Origin: Ferrimonas balearica
Lineage (GTDB): Bacteria > Pseudomonadota > Gammaproteobacteria > Enterobacterales > Shewanellaceae
Assembly: GCF_019802085.1 (NCBI RefSeq)
Contig: NZ_JAHVHV010000001.1
Location: forward strand, 1,304,874 to 1,368,873
Direction: 5' to 3'
Length of the DNA: 64,000 nt
Of the stretch, positions 10,969 through 25,645 are shown piece by piece. Positions within the stretch are counted from its first letter, which is position 1. Each line of letters begins with the position of its first letter. The notes beneath the pieces were generated by a model that made no database searches, was not told the origin of the DNA, and was given only the letters and a program-made list of their open reading frames with translations. The translations under genes were made by a program, and so were the position numbers.

Positions 10969-11178
10969 ATGGCTCAAGGAACGGTGAAGTGGTTCAACAA
11001 TGCGAAAGGTTTCGGGTTCATCTGCCCTGAGGGCGGTGGCGAGGATGTCTTCGCGCATTATTCAACCATTGAGATGGACGGCTATCGCACGTTAAAAGCG
11101 GGCCAGGTCGTGGAGTTTGAGATGGAAGCAGGCCCCAAGGGGATGCACGCCTCCAACATCCAACCCGTCAACAAGTGA
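10969..11178 (+). CDS. cspD: Cold-shock-like protein CspD
   Basis: 69-residue cold-shock domain protein with RNP1 KGFGFI and RNP2 DVFAHYSTI; the run GYRTLKAGQ is typical of CspD rather than CspA. In E. coli CspD is a stationary-phase single-stranded nucleic-acid binder that inhibits replication. The start MAQGTVKWFNN at 10969 is chosen because the family begins there; the frame is open 11 codons further upstream. The 202-bp region upstream (10767-10968) holds a TTGACT at 10825 and a small hairpin around cagcgctcgaacgctg, so a structured leader is possible. E. coli links CspD to ClpS/ClpA; here too they are divergent neighbours. Confidence 0.95.
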   Translation: MAQGTVKWFNNAKGFGFICPEGGGEDVFAHYSTIEMDGYRTLKAGQVVEFEMEAGPKGMHASNIQPVNK

Positions 11179-11210
11179 TTGACTGCCTCCTTCGGGCAAG
11201 AAGTTCACAA

Positions 11211-11239
11211 AAAAGCAGACCTTCGGGTCTGCTTTTTTT
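11211..11239 (+). terminator. Terminator of cspD
   Basis: Stem aaaagcagacc / ggtctgctttt with loop ttcg and a continuing run of T. It can also act on the convergent icd transcript through the A-rich left side. Confidence 0.9.
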
Positions 11240-11254
11240 TTGTGCCTTTCACAC

Positions 11255-12508
<1,254 letters not shown>

Positions 12509-12600
12509 GTTCGACTCCTTGTATCCGGCTGTCAGTGTTGGTGTCTGTTTTTTCGACGCCAAGAATAGATTACCGGGCTTTGCCTTTTCCCGCCAGATAC

Positions 12601-12627
12601 AAAAAAACCGCCGAAATTCGGCGGTTT
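12601..12627 (-). terminator. Terminator between the two isocitrate dehydrogenase genes
   Basis: On the minus strand, stem aaaccgccgaa / ttcggcggttt followed by T-rich sequence (A7 on the plus strand at 12601-12607). It implies separate control of the upstream monomeric enzyme and the downstream icd. Confidence 0.8.
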
Positions 12628-12650
12628 AGCTATCGATTTACGACCAAAGT

Positions 12651-15690
<3,040 letters not shown>

Positions 15691-15694
<4 letters not shown>

Positions 15695-16140
15695 ATCGCC
15701 ACCGCCCCAACGTCACTGTCGCCTGCGTCATTCAGGCCGGGGACCGCTTCCTTCTGGTAGAGGAAGCGATCGACGGGCAGCTCCGTTTCAATCAACCCGC
15801 CGGCCACCTGGAAGCCGGCGAGTCCCTGGCCGCGGCCTGTGCCCGGGAGGTGTTCGAGGAGACCGGTTTGGCGCTCCAGCCGGAGCGCCTGGTGCGGGTG
15901 CACCAGTGGGCCGCCCCCTCGGGCACCGAGTTTCTGCGCTTCAGTTTTGGCATTCACCTGACCGAGCCGTTGGCCACCGCCCCCCGGGACCCGCAGATCC
16001 TGGCCTGCCACTGGCTGACCCTGGCGCAGATCCGCGCCCTGGGACCGGCCCTTCGCAGCCCCCTGGTGGTCAGTGCCATCGAGGATCATTTGGCCGATTC
16101 TGGCGCCCCTTTGTCCTTGTTTGACAACCGCCTGCCCTGA
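15691..16140 (+). CDS. nudJ: Nudix phosphohydrolase NudJ
   Basis: 149-residue Nudix hydrolase. The Nudix box is complete: [25 protein letters not shown] read as G-x5-E-x7-REV-x-EE-x-GL at about residues 35-59 (written here in outline). E. coli NudJ hydrolyses thiamine-pathway HMP-PP and nucleoside di- and triphosphates. The start at 15691 overlaps the rluE stop by 4 bases, so translation is coupled; an earlier in-frame start within rluE is rejected. The order rluE-nudJ-mnmA is as in E. coli. Confidence 0.92.
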
Positions 16141-16160
16141 TTCGCGCACCCGGGGCAATC

Positions 16161-16170
16161 GTGATAGAAT
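16161..16170 (+). promoter_or_regulatory. Candidate extended -10 promoter for mnmA-hflD-purB
   Basis: tgatagaat is an extended -10 (TGn plus TAGAAT), 52 bases upstream of the mnmA ATG and just after nudJ ends. No convincing -35 is visible at the right spacing. Confidence 0.4.
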
Positions 16171-16221
16171 ACGCGCCCCAAATTTCCAATCTCCATGAGT
16201 ACCAGCGGAAAGCGAATTACG

Positions 16222-17325
16222 ATGTCAGAGAACCGCAACAAGAAGGTGATCGTCGGCATGTCCGGCGGCGTCGATTCCTCAGTGTCAGCCTACCTGCTGC
16301 TGCAACAGGGCTACCAGGTGGAAGGCCTGTTCATGAAAAACTGGGAAGAAGACGACACCGACGAATACTGTGCCGCCTCCGAAGACCTGGCCGACGCCCA
16401 AGCGGTGTGCGACAAGCTGGGGATCGAACTGCACAGCGTGAACTTTGCGGCCGAATACTGGGACAACGTGTTCGAGTACTTCCTGGCGGAGTACAAGGCC
16501 GGGCGCACCCCCAACCCGGACATCATGTGCAACAAGGAGATCAAGTTCAAAGCCTTCCTGGAGTTCGCCGCCGAGGCCCTCGGGGCGGACTACATCGCCA
16601 CCGGTCACTACGTGCGCCGACGCCAGCGTCAGGACGGCCAGTTCGAGATGTTGCGCGGTCTGGACGGCAACAAGGACCAGAGCTACTTCCTCTACACCCT
16701 GGGCCACGAGCACGTGGCGCAAACCCTGTTCCCCGTTGGCGAGCTGGAGAAGCCGGAAGTGCGTCGCATCGCCGAAGCTCAGGACCTGGTCACCGCCGAC
16801 AAGAAGGACAGCACCGGGATCTGCTTTATCGGTGAGCGCAAGTTCAAAGACTTCCTGGCCAAGTACCTGCCGGCCCAGCCCGGTGACATCGAGACCACCG
16901 AGGGTGAGGTGATCGGCCAGCACGACGGTCTGATGTACCACACCCTGGGTCAGCGCAAGGGCCTGCGGATCGGCGGCCTGAAAGACGCCGGCGACGCCCC
17001 CTGGTACGTGGTGGACAAGGACTTGGAGCGCAACGTGCTCGTCGTTGGCCAGGGCGCCGACAACCCGCGCCTTTACTCCCAAGGCCTGGTGGCCAACCAA
17101 CTGCACTGGGTAGACCGCGAAGGGCCGAGCACCAGCGCCAAGCTCACCGTCAAAACCCGCTACCGTCAGCAGGACATCCCCTGCACCGTCACGCCCCTGG
17201 CCGATGGCGAGCTGGAGGTGATTTTCGACGAGCCGGTAAGCGCCGTCACCCCGGGCCAGTCCGCGGTGTTCTATCTCAACGAAGTCTGCCTGGGCGGCGG
17301 CATCATCGACCGCGTGATTCGCTAA
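16222..17325 (+). CDS. mnmA: tRNA-specific 2-thiouridylase MnmA
   Basis: Thiolates U34 of tRNA-Lys, -Glu and -Gln, using sulfur relayed from the Tus system. The ATP-PPase loop [18 protein letters not shown] is at the N-terminus. The two catalytic cysteines occur in [12 protein letters not shown] (near 100) and [12 protein letters not shown] (near 200). The 367 residues are normal. ATG at 16222 begins MSENRNKKV like E. coli MSETAKKV and has GGAAAG upstream; an in-frame ATG nine codons earlier is less likely. It starts the mnmA-hflD-purB operon, with 12 bases to hflD. Confidence 0.97.
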   Translation: MSENRNKKVIVGMSGGVDSSVSAYLLLQQGYQVEGLFMKNWEEDDTDEYCAASEDLADAQAVCDKLGIELHSVNFAAEYWDNVFEYFLAEYKAGRTPNPDIMCNKEIKFKAFLEFAAEALGADYIATGHYVRRRQRQDGQFEMLRGLDGNKDQSYFLYTLGHEHVAQTLFPVGELEKPEVRRIAEAQDLVTADKKDSTGICFIGERKFKDFLAKYLPAQPGDIETTEGEVIGQHDGLMYHTLGQRKGLRIGGLKDAGDAPWYVVDKDLERNVLVVGQGADNPRLYSQGLVANQLHWVDREGPSTSAKLTVKTRYRQQDIPCTVTPLADGELEVIFDEPVSAVTPGQSAVFYLNEVCLGGGIIDRVIR

Positions 17326-17337
17326 CGGAAACCGACA

Positions 17338-19348
<2,011 letters not shown>

Positions 19349-19358
19349 AATCGCCAAC

Positions 19359-19385
19359 GCGCCGCCCTCGGGCGGCGCTTTTTTT
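19359..19385 (+). terminator. Terminator of the mnmA-hflD-purB operon
   Basis: GC-rich stem gcgccgccc / gggcggcgc with a 2-base loop, followed by T7. It ends 12 bases before the roxA start, so roxA likely has its own promoter or depends on read-through. Confidence 0.85.
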
Positions 19386-19397
19386 ATGGAGCCGGCG

Positions 19398-20525
19398 ATG
19401 CCCTACCGACTCAATCTTGATACCGACGATTTCCTACAACGTTACTGGCAACGCACGCCGGTGGTGATCCGCCAAGCCCTGCCGGGCTTTGCCGATCCCC
19501 TGTCACCGGATGAGTTGGCCGGCCTGGCCCTGGAGGAGAACGTCGCCAGTCGGGTGATCCTCCGAAAGGACGACCAGTGGCAGGCCCAACCCGGGCCGCC
19601 CGAGGATTACGCCGCGCTGGGAGAGCAGGACTGGCAGCTGCTGGTGCAGGCGGTGAACCACCACCACGGGCCCGCCCAGGCGCTGTGCGATGCCTTTCGC
19701 TTCCTGCCGGACTGGCGGTTCGACGACCTGATGGCTTCCTTCGCCGTGCCCGGCGGGGGCGTAGGCCCCCACATCGACAACTACGACGTGTTTATCCTCC
19801 AGGGGGAGGGGCGTCGACGCTGGCAGGTAGGCCAACGGGGTGAGCACCGGCCTCGGCCCGGCAGTGAAGGCCTGGCCCTGGTGGCGGATTTTGACCCCAT
19901 CATCGACGTGGAGCTGGCCCCCGGGGATCTGCTCTACATCCCTCCCGGTTACCCCCATTGTGGTCAGACCCTGACCCCCTCCCTCTCCTACTCACTGGGG
20001 TACCGCGCCCCCAGTCAGCAGGAGCTGCTGAGCGCCCTGGCGGACCACCTGCTGGACACCGGCGACGGCCAGCGGCGCTTCACCTCGCAGCAGGAGCCAG
20101 CCGAGCCGGCCCGGGTCAGCCTGGCCCATCAGCAGGGGATGGCCCAGCTGCTCACAACGCTCTTTGACCAGGGCGAGGCCTGGCAGCAGGCCCTTGGGTT
20201 GACCCTGAGCCAGAACCGCTTTGAGCTGGATCTCTGGCCCTCTGACGAGCCGCTGACCCCCACCGAACTGTCCCAGTGCCACCAGCAGGGGCATTCCCTG
20301 GTGCGTTTGGGGGGCCTTAAGGTGTTGCAGCTGGAGGGTCTGGCGCCCGAGCAGCTGTTTCTCGACGGCCAGCGCTGGGTGCTGCCACAAGGACTGGGCG
20401 CGACGGCCACGCTCCTGGCCCGTCAGCGGCGGCTCAGCGCCGAGCAGTGGGCCCCCCTGGTGGCGGCCTGCCCCGAGGCGCTGTGCCACTGGCTAAACCA
20501 GGGCTACTGGCAGTTGGAGACCTAA
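19398..20525 (+). CDS. roxA: Ribosomal protein uL16 arginine 3-hydroxylase RoxA
   Basis: JmjC-type Fe(II)/2-oxoglutarate oxygenase that hydroxylates an arginine of ribosomal protein L16 (E. coli YcfD). The metal-binding HxD occurs in GGGVGPHIDNYDVFILQG near residues 118-135 and the distal His in YIPPGYPHCG near 185. Length is 375 residues. ATG at 19398 (MPYRLNLDTDDFLQRYW) aligns with the E. coli N-terminus; an in-frame ATG four codons earlier overlaps the GGAG ribosome-binding site and is rejected. Confidence 0.93.
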   Translation: MPYRLNLDTDDFLQRYWQRTPVVIRQALPGFADPLSPDELAGLALEENVASRVILRKDDQWQAQPGPPEDYAALGEQDWQLLVQAVNHHHGPAQALCDAFRFLPDWRFDDLMASFAVPGGGVGPHIDNYDVFILQGEGRRRWQVGQRGEHRPRPGSEGLALVADFDPIIDVELAPGDLLYIPPGYPHCGQTLTPSLSYSLGYRAPSQQELLSALADHLLDTGDGQRRFTSQQEPAEPARVSLAHQQGMAQLLTTLFDQGEAWQQALGLTLSQNRFELDLWPSDEPLTPTELSQCHQQGHSLVRLGGLKVLQLEGLAPEQLFLDGQRWVLPQGLGATATLLARQRRLSAEQWAPLVAACPEALCHWLNQGYWQLET

Positions 20526-20552
20526 AAAAAGCCGCCCCAGGGCGGCTTTTTT
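20524..20552. terminator. Bidirectional terminator between roxA and the DUF4826 gene
   Basis: Stem aaaagccgccc / gggcggctttt flanked by A-run and T-run, placed between convergent genes. Confidence 0.9.
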
Positions 20553-20569
20553 ATATTCGTATTAACGAC

Positions 20570-20992
20570 TCAGGCGGTGGCGCTCATCTCGCCCCACAGT
20601 CGGTCGTCCTGGTGCATCTTGCCCAGACCTTCGGCGCGGCCGATCAGCAGTCGTGCCAGCTCCTGCTGGGTGGTGTCGTCGCTGCGCAGCAGGTTTTCCG
20701 CCTTGAGCTGCCAGGCCAGGGCGAAGTGGCGAACCACCTCACGGGCGTCGGGTGCGCTGCCGTCCGGGGTCAGGTCCGTCGGCAGATCGCCGGTCAGCAC
20801 CCAGTACTGACGCTTACGGGGGCCATTCTCCTCGATCTTCCAGATAGCCACCAGCGGCGGCAGGTGGCGACACTCCTTCACGATCACCTTACCGGGCAAA
20901 ATCCCCTTCTCCGCCATAAACTTGTTCGCTTTCTGAAACTGCTCGCGCACCCAGGCCGCTTGTTGTTCTTCTACCTTTGCCTGTTCCGTCAT
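20570..20992 (-). CDS. DUF4826 family protein (function unknown)
   Basis: 140-residue soluble protein. I recognise it as the short DUF4826 type found in Shewanella and relatives from the blocks VREQFQKANKFMAEKGILPGKV and RYLPP-like ECRHLPPLVAIWKIE. It is mixed alpha/beta with no signal peptide, membrane span or obvious catalytic motif. ATG at 20992 has a strong GGAAGGAAAA site; the open frame further upstream runs into the ldh promoter region. Divergent from leucine dehydrogenase, so both may respond to the palindrome at 21043, but that is only positional. Confidence 0.65.
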   Translation of the reverse strand: MTEQAKVEEQQAAWVREQFQKANKFMAEKGILPGKVIVKECRHLPPLVAIWKIEENGPRKRQYWVLTGDLPTDLTPDGSAPDAREVVRHFALAWQLKAENLLRSDDTTQQELARLLIGRAEGLGKMHQDDRLWGEMSATA

Positions 20993-21042
20993 TTTTCCTT
21001 CCTGGCGAAATGTGATGGTGATCAAACTGCGCAAAATGTTCA

Positions 21043-21056
21043 TTACGTTAACGTAA
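21043..21056. promoter_or_regulatory. LiuR-like operator upstream of leucine dehydrogenase
   Basis: Perfect 14-base palindrome TTACGTTAACGTAA, 140 bases before the ldh start and 51 bases before the divergent DUF4826 start. It agrees with the TTTACGT-type palindrome described for LiuR, the MerR-family regulator of branched-chain amino-acid breakdown in Shewanella-type bacteria, whose regulon includes ldh. The match is from memory of the motif, not a search. Confidence 0.6.
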
Positions 21057-21195
21057 ATGTCAAGATGCGTTTCCAGTTCCCTTACCGGGCCCCACTGCTC
21101 GGATTTGGTGGAGCCGGGCCTCACTGGTAAGGTGCCCCCATAATCACAACGAATGGGCCAAAGTACAAGGCCCTCACTGGCACGGAGTAAGCAAG

Positions 21196-22230
21196 GTGGC
21201 ACTGTTTTCACACCCCTCTTTTGACCATCACGAGCAGGTGATGTTCGTCCACGATGAAGCTTCCGGTCTGAAGGCGATCATCGCCGTTCACGACACCACC
21301 CTGGGTCCGGCCGTTGGCGGTTGCCGCATGTGGCCCTACGCCTCCGAAGAAGAAGCGATCAACGATGTGCTGCGTCTGTCCCGTGGCATGACCTACAAGA
21401 ACGCCCTGGCCGGACTGGAGTTCGGTGGCGGCAAGTCCGTGATCATCGGCGATCCCAAGAGCGACAAGTCCGAAGCGCTGTTCCGCGCTTTCGGCCGCTT
21501 CGTCGACTCCCTCGGTGGCCGCTACTACTCCGCCGAAGACGTGGGGATCACCACCGCGGACATCATGCTCGCTCACCAGGAAACCCCCTACATGGCGGGC
21601 CTGGAAGGCAAGAGCGGCGATCCCTCCCCTTACACCGCCCTGGGTACCTACCTGGGGATCAAGGCGGCGGTCAAGCACCAGCGCAACATCGACGCCCTCA
21701 AAGGCATCAAGGTCGCCGTTCAGGGCCTGGGGCACGTGGGCTTTCACCTGTGCCGTCACCTGCACGAAGCCGGTGCCAAACTGGTGGTCTGTGATCTGAG
21801 CGAGACCCAGCTGCAGCGCGCCCAGGAGGAGTTCGGTGCCGAGGTGGTGGCTCTGGATGAGATCTACCGTCAGGACGTGGACGTCTACGCCCCCTGTGCC
21901 CTGGGCGCCACCATCAACGACGACACCCTGCCCCAGCTCAAGGCCACCATCGTCGCCGGCTGCGCCAACAACCAGCTGGCCGAGCCGCGCCACGGTGAGA
22001 TCCTCAAAGAGAAAGGGATCCTCTACGCCCCGGATTACGTCATCAACGCCGGCGGCATCATCAACGTCTCCTTCGAGCGGGATTACAACCCGGACAAGGC
22101 GGAAGCCAAGGTGCGTAAGATCTACGACACCCTGCTGACCATCTTCACCGAGGCGGACAGCAGCGGCAAAACCACCGCCGTGGTGGCCGACGAGATGGCC
22201 CGCGCCATCATCGAAAACGCCAAAGGCTAA
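21196..22230 (+). CDS. ldh: Leucine (branched-chain amino acid) dehydrogenase
   Basis: NAD-dependent Glu/Leu/Phe/Val-dehydrogenase family enzyme that deaminates leucine, isoleucine and valine to 2-oxo acids. Visible are LGPAVGGCRMWPY near 38, the catalytic Lys in LEFGGGKSVIIGDP near 80, the Asp region YYSAEDVGITTADI near 115, and the Rossmann motif VAVQGLGHVGFHLC near 180. The 344 residues suit the leucine-type enzymes rather than glutamate dehydrogenase (about 450). The start is GTG at 21196 with GGAG upstream. A palindrome like the LiuR site lies in its promoter region. Confidence 0.93.
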   Translation: MALFSHPSFDHHEQVMFVHDEASGLKAIIAVHDTTLGPAVGGCRMWPYASEEEAINDVLRLSRGMTYKNALAGLEFGGGKSVIIGDPKSDKSEALFRAFGRFVDSLGGRYYSAEDVGITTADIMLAHQETPYMAGLEGKSGDPSPYTALGTYLGIKAAVKHQRNIDALKGIKVAVQGLGHVGFHLCRHLHEAGAKLVVCDLSETQLQRAQEEFGAEVVALDEIYRQDVDVYAPCALGATINDDTLPQLKATIVAGCANNQLAEPRHGEILKEKGILYAPDYVINAGGIINVSFERDYNPDKAEAKVRKIYDTLLTIFTEADSSGKTTAVVADEMARAIIENAKG

Positions 22231-22247
22231 GCGCGACTCGCGCCATC

Positions 22248-22273
22248 AAAAAGGGGCCTTCCGGCCCCTTTTT
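22248..22273. terminator. Bidirectional terminator between ldh and the CAP-domain gene
   Basis: Stem aaaaaggggcc / ggccccttttt with loop ttcc between convergent genes. Confidence 0.9.
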
Positions 22274-22831
22274 CTATTCCAGCTCCACCGACAGACTCTT
22301 GGGTTTGCTGACCAGCACCAAGGGGGTTTCGCCGCCGCTGTCCTTGCGCGCCACGTACACCACCCAGTGATCCACATTCGGGGTGTCCCAGTCGTAGTAG
22401 TAACCCACCGCAATCTCATCCTGCTCCTGGTAGAGGGGGTGCTCCCCCAGCAGATGACGGCGATGGCCAAAGGAGTCTTTGAACGCCTCCCACATCGCTT
22501 CAGGATCGCCAATGCCGCCGGCCACCGCTTCAATCTGGTTGGCCATGCCGATGCCGTAGCGTTTATCCAGGGGGTATCCGGCGTTCACCACCCGGGCATT
22601 GGCGCCGCCCTCCCCCATGTGACTGACGTGTCGCCGCTCGGCCATCTCGCGGGCCTTTTGCTGCGCCACCCAGGCCAACAGACCATCGCATTTGAGGCTG
22701 AGCCGCTGCTGATCCGGGTCTTCGATAATAAGCCGCGCCAAGGCTCGGGCCTTGGGGTGAAAGCCGCACTCTACGGGGACCGCACTTTGGGTCAGTGCGG
22801 CCGCCGTCAGCAGGTAGATTGCCATCGTCAT
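22274..22831 (-). CDS. Secreted CAP-domain (SCP/PR1-like) protein
   Basis: 185 residues with an N-terminal signal (MTMAIYLLTAAALTQSAVP). The CAP fold is indicated by the cavity motifs RRHVSHMGEGGANARVVNAGY near 85-105 (His) and SFGHRRHLLG near 138 (second His), then IAVGYYYDWDTPNVDHWVVY as the final strand block. Two cysteines near residues 22 and 49 could pair. Bacterial CAP proteins are exported and their roles are mostly unknown. It is convergent with ldh and divergent from the YbjN-like gene. Confidence 0.8.
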   Translation of the reverse strand: MTMAIYLLTAAALTQSAVPVECGFHPKARALARLIIEDPDQQRLSLKCDGLLAWVAQQKAREMAERRHVSHMGEGGANARVVNAGYPLDKRYGIGMANQIEAVAGGIGDPEAMWEAFKDSFGHRRHLLGEHPLYQEQDEIAVGYYYDWDTPNVDHWVVYVARKDSGGETPLVLVSKPKSLSVELE

Positions 22832-22964
22832 CGTTCGGTCCTTCTAATAGATGCGCCCTGTGCCTAAGGTGCCACAGCCCCCCCGACGCCGCAAAGCGGA
22901 TGCATTTGGGGCCGCCAAGGGGTATCCTAGGCGGCTGCGATTCAGGCGAGTTTAAGAGAGCACC

Positions 22965-23438
22965 ATGCCGGCATTACCGATCCCAGACCACGAGATGCTC
23001 AAAGCGTGGCTGGAGCAGTATCAGATCGAATACTACCTCTGCAACAGCTGTGAAGGGCTGCACCTGCCCCAGCTGCAAGACGTTAACGGCATCTACGACG
23101 CCAAGGTGGAGATCGAGGGCGACTTCCTCTACTGCTCCGCCTCCATCGAGCTGCGGCCCACCGGCGTCATGCCCGCCCATGCGGAGCTGGGTCGTTGGAA
23201 CAGCGAGTTCCCCACCCTCAAGATCTTCATCGAGATGGTGGACGACACCCTGCCCCGGCTGGTGCTGTGCCACAACCTGGCGCTGCGCCCCGGCGTGGAG
23301 GAGGCTCAGTTTATCTACTTCGTTCGGGATTGCATCGAGCAGATGGAACAGGCGGCGAAAGAGGTGAAACAGCTGGGGGTGATCTACTTCCCCGAGGACG
23401 CCAACGATAAGCCCACCGAGGCCACCCTGGTGCACTAA
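22965..23438 (+). CDS. YbjN-domain-containing protein
   Basis: 157-residue cytoplasmic protein of the YbjN / type III secretion chaperone-like fold. The pattern of two lobes is visible: ELKAWLEQYQIEY-like first helix, LCNSCEGLHLPQ, strand blocks KVEIEGDFLYCSASIEL and NSEFPTLKIFIEMVDDTLPRL, and a long C-terminal helix with QFIYFVRDCIEQMEQAAKEV. Proteins of this kind in Shewanella are annotated the same way; the function is unknown. ATG at 22965 follows GAGAGCACC. It ends at a strong bidirectional terminator. Confidence 0.7.
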   Translation: MPALPIPDHEMLKAWLEQYQIEYYLCNSCEGLHLPQLQDVNGIYDAKVEIEGDFLYCSASIELRPTGVMPAHAELGRWNSEFPTLKIFIEMVDDTLPRLVLCHNLALRPGVEEAQFIYFVRDCIEQMEQAAKEVKQLGVIYFPEDANDKPTEATLVH

Positions 23439-23440
23439 AA

Positions 23441-23468
23441 AAAAACGCCGGCAGATGCCGGCGTTTTT
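23441..23468. terminator. Bidirectional terminator between the YbjN-like gene and the YnhF-like gene
   Basis: Stem aaaaacgccggca / tgccggcgttttt with a 2-base loop, flanked by A9 and T5. Confidence 0.9.
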
Positions 23469-23472
23469 ACAG

Positions 23473-23559
23473 TCAAGAAAAGATCAATGCACTGAGGGCG
23501 ACGATCATCGACAGGCTGCCAACGGTGGCGCCCAAGGCGAACTTCAGATCTTTGTTCAC
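23473..23559 (-). CDS. ynhF: YnhF-like small inner-membrane protein (28 residues)
   Basis: A 28-codon frame starting GTG at 23559 and ending TGA at 23473, with GGAG exactly 8 bases upstream of the start and a terminator 5 bases after the stop. It encodes MNKDLKFALGATVGSLSM followed by IVALSALIFS: a short charged N-terminus and a single hydrophobic helix. It resembles E. coli YnhF (MSTDLKFSLVTTIIVLGL then IVAVGLTAALH), sharing DLKF at residues 4-7 and IVA at 19-21. YnhF is an inner-membrane microprotein of unknown role. It is below usual gene-calling limits. Upstream, 23560-23787 holds the shared region with gloA. Confidence 0.7.
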   Translation of the reverse strand: MNKDLKFALGATVGSLSMIVALSALIFS

Positions 23560-23787
23560 TGGTGTATCTCCAAATCTAACGAATTGGCTGTCCCCGCCAG
23601 TAGAGTAGGGATTGTGGCCATCAAGCACTATGCTCAACCGGTGGAAATGGGAGCGGGATCACACTTGTTTCGCCCCTCATCCGCTACGCATTCGCCCCCC
23701 GAATTGGCGGGGGTAAAAGTGTCGTAAACAGGGCTCCACAACTCTGCTAGTATTGGCCACCAAGCTGTTTTGCAAAGGTTATTTACC

Positions 23788-24201
23788 ATGTCACAAGTAC
23801 TGCACACCATGCTCCGCGTAGGCGACCTGGATCGCGCCATCCAGTTTTACACCGACGTACTGGGAATGCGCCTGCTGCGCCAGTCCACCAACGAAGAGTA
23901 CAAGTACACCCTGGCCTTTGTCGGCTACGGCGAGGAGCAGGATGGCCACGCGGTGATCGAGCTGACCTTCAACTGGGGCGTGGACAGCTACGAACAGGGC
24001 ACCGCCTTCGGGCACATCGCCCTGGGGTTTGAAAACATCTACGACGCCTGCGACAAGATCCGTGCCGCCGGTGGCAAAATCAGCCGCGAGCCCGGTCCGG
24101 TGCTGGGGGGCTCCACCCACATCGCCTTCGTGGAAGACCCGGACGGCTACAAGATTGAGCTGATCCAGCGCAGTCAGGCCGGTCAGGGCGTCGGCGCCTG
24201 A
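23788..24201 (+). CDS. gloA: Lactoylglutathione lyase (glyoxalase I)
   Basis: Metalloenzyme converting the methylglyoxal-glutathione hemithioacetal to S-lactoylglutathione. The 137 residues cover two VOC modules: [23 protein letters not shown] at the start (metal His), [36 protein letters not shown] (metal Glu and His), and [15 protein letters not shown] (last metal Glu). ATG at 23788 gives MSQVLHTML; an ATG six codons upstream in the same frame is less well placed. Divergent from the YnhF-like gene. Confidence 0.96.
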   Translation: MSQVLHTMLRVGDLDRAIQFYTDVLGMRLLRQSTNEEYKYTLAFVGYGEEQDGHAVIELTFNWGVDSYEQGTAFGHIALGFENIYDACDKIRAAGGKISREPGPVLGGSTHIAFVEDPDGYKIELIQRSQAGQGVGA

Positions 24202-24236
24202 CCCTTGGGGCGTACAGAGCGCCCCGGCTCGTTGTT

Positions 24237-24566
24237 ATGACACTGCTGGTTATTACCCTCTTTCTGGCCCTGGTGATGGTCACCGGCGAGCTTATCGCCC
24301 TGCCCGCCTACCTGGCGGTCAGCCTCATTACCCTGCTGGCCTTTGGCCTGGATAAGCGCCGGGCGTTGACCCAGGGTTGGCGCCTGCCGGAGCGACTGCT
24401 TCATATTCTGGCTCTGATGGGGGGCTGGCCCGGCGCCCTGGTGGGGATCCGCCAGTTTCGCCACAAGACCCAGAAAAAGGCCTTCCTCTGGGTGCTCTTC
24501 GCCATCGTCGCCGTGCACTACCTGGTGTGGGGCACCCTGGCCTGGCAGCGCATAAGCGGCGCCTGA
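24237..24566 (+). CDS. DUF1294 family small membrane protein
   Basis: 109 residues with three or four hydrophobic segments (about 2-22, 24-38, 56-68 and 82-100). The family block LITLLAFGLDKRRALTQGWRLPERLLHILALMGGWPGALVGIRQFRHKT is recognisable in parts such as LALMGGWPGALVG and FRHKTQKKAF. Inner-membrane protein of unknown function. It follows gloA by 35 bases on the same strand and ends at a terminator, so it may be cotranscribed with gloA. Confidence 0.8.
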   Translation: MTLLVITLFLALVMVTGELIALPAYLAVSLITLLAFGLDKRRALTQGWRLPERLLHILALMGGWPGALVGIRQFRHKTQKKAFLWVLFAIVAVHYLVWGTLAWQRISGA

Positions 24567-24584
24567 GTCACGAAGGCCGACAAA

Positions 24585-24611
24585 AAAAGCCAGCCCCTGG
24601 GGCTGGCTTTT
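24585..24611. terminator. Bidirectional terminator between the DUF1294 gene and ruvB
   Basis: Stem aaagccagccc / gggctggcttt with a 3-base loop, A7 on the left and T-rich on the right, between convergent genes. Confidence 0.85.
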
Positions 24612-24627
24612 ATAATGGCGCACGGCG

Positions 24628-25635
24628 TTACTCCGGCCGGGTCAGGCCAAAGTGCTGGTAGGCCCGGTCTGTGGCCATCCGCCCCCGGGGGGTGCGCTGC
24701 AGGAAACCCTGCTGAATCAGATAGGGCTCCAGCACATCCTCGATGGTTTCCCGCTCTTCGCCGATGGCCGCCGCCAGGTTCTCCAGCCCCACCGGGCCGC
24801 CGGCAAACTTGTCGATAATGCTGGTCAGCAGCTTGCGGTCCAGGTAGTCGAACCCTTCGCTGTCCACGTCCAGCAGATCCAGGGCCTGGGCCGCCACCTC
24901 GGCGGTGATCACCCCGTCGAATTTCACCTCGGCAAAATCCCGCACCCGTCGCAAAAGGCGGTTGGCGATCCGCGGGGTGCCGCGGCTGCGCCGGGCGATC
25001 TCCCCGGCCCCCGCCGGCTCCATCTCCAGTCCCAGCACCTCGGCGCTGCGCTGAACGATGTGGGTCAGATCCCGAACGTTGTAAAACTCCAGGCGCAAGG
25101 GAATGCCGAAGCGCGCCCGTAGGGGCGAGGTCAGAGCCCCGGCCCGGGTGGTGGCCCCAATCAGGGTGAAGGGAGGCAAGTCCAGCTTGATGGAGCGGGC
25201 CGCCGGGCCCTCACCAATCATGATGTCCAGTTGGTAATCCTCCATCGCCGGGTAGAGCACCTCCTCCACCACGGGGCTAAGGCGATGGATCTCGTCGATA
25301 AAGAGCACGTCGTGGGGTTCGAGGTTGGTCAACAGCGCCGCCAGATCACCGGCTTTCTCCAGCACCGGGCCGGAGGTGGATTTGATGTTCACCCCCATCT
25401 CGTTGGCGACGATGTTGGCCAGGGTGGTCTTGCCCAGCCCTGGCGGGCCGAAGATCAGCAGGTGATCCAGCGCTTCGCCCCGGTTGCGGGCGGCCTGGAC
25501 GAACACCTCCAACTGGGCCTTGGCTTCGGCCTGGCCGGTGTAGTCGGTGAGCATCTTGGGCCGCATCGCCCGATCGATCACCTCCTCTTCCCGGCTCTCC
25601 ACCGGGGCCGCCACCAGGCGGTCCGCTTCAATCAT
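24628..25635 (-). CDS. ruvB: Holliday junction branch migration ATPase RuvB
   Basis: AAA+ hexameric motor driving Holliday junction migration together with RuvA. The 335 residues have Walker [10 protein letters not shown] near 60, Walker [13 protein letters not shown] near 110, sensor 1 [18 protein letters not shown] near 157, and a C-terminal winged helix ([17 protein letters not shown]). ATG at 25635 with GGAG upstream; 10 bases separate it from ruvA, so ruvAB is one operon. ruvC is about 3.2 kb away, beyond an insertion of other genes. Confidence 0.98.
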   Translation of the reverse strand: MIEADRLVAAPVESREEEVIDRAMRPKMLTDYTGQAEAKAQLEVFVQAARNRGEALDHLLIFGPPGLGKTTLANIVANEMGVNIKSTSGPVLEKAGDLAALLTNLEPHDVLFIDEIHRLSPVVEEVLYPAMEDYQLDIMIGEGPAARSIKLDLPPFTLIGATTRAGALTSPLRARFGIPLRLEFYNVRDLTHIVQRSAEVLGLEMEPAGAGEIARRSRGTPRIANRLLRRVRDFAEVKFDGVITAEVAAQALDLLDVDSEGFDYLDRKLLTSIIDKFAGGPVGLENLAAAIGEERETIEDVLEPYLIQQGFLQRTPRGRMATDRAYQHFGLTRPE

Positions 25636-25645
25636 CTCGCTCTCC

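Noticed and set aside
21080-21132. Inverted repeat ccttacc / ggtaagg before leucine dehydrogenase, possible riboswitch
   Set aside because: The 39-base interior does not fold consistently and no known riboswitch motif is present; it may be incidental.
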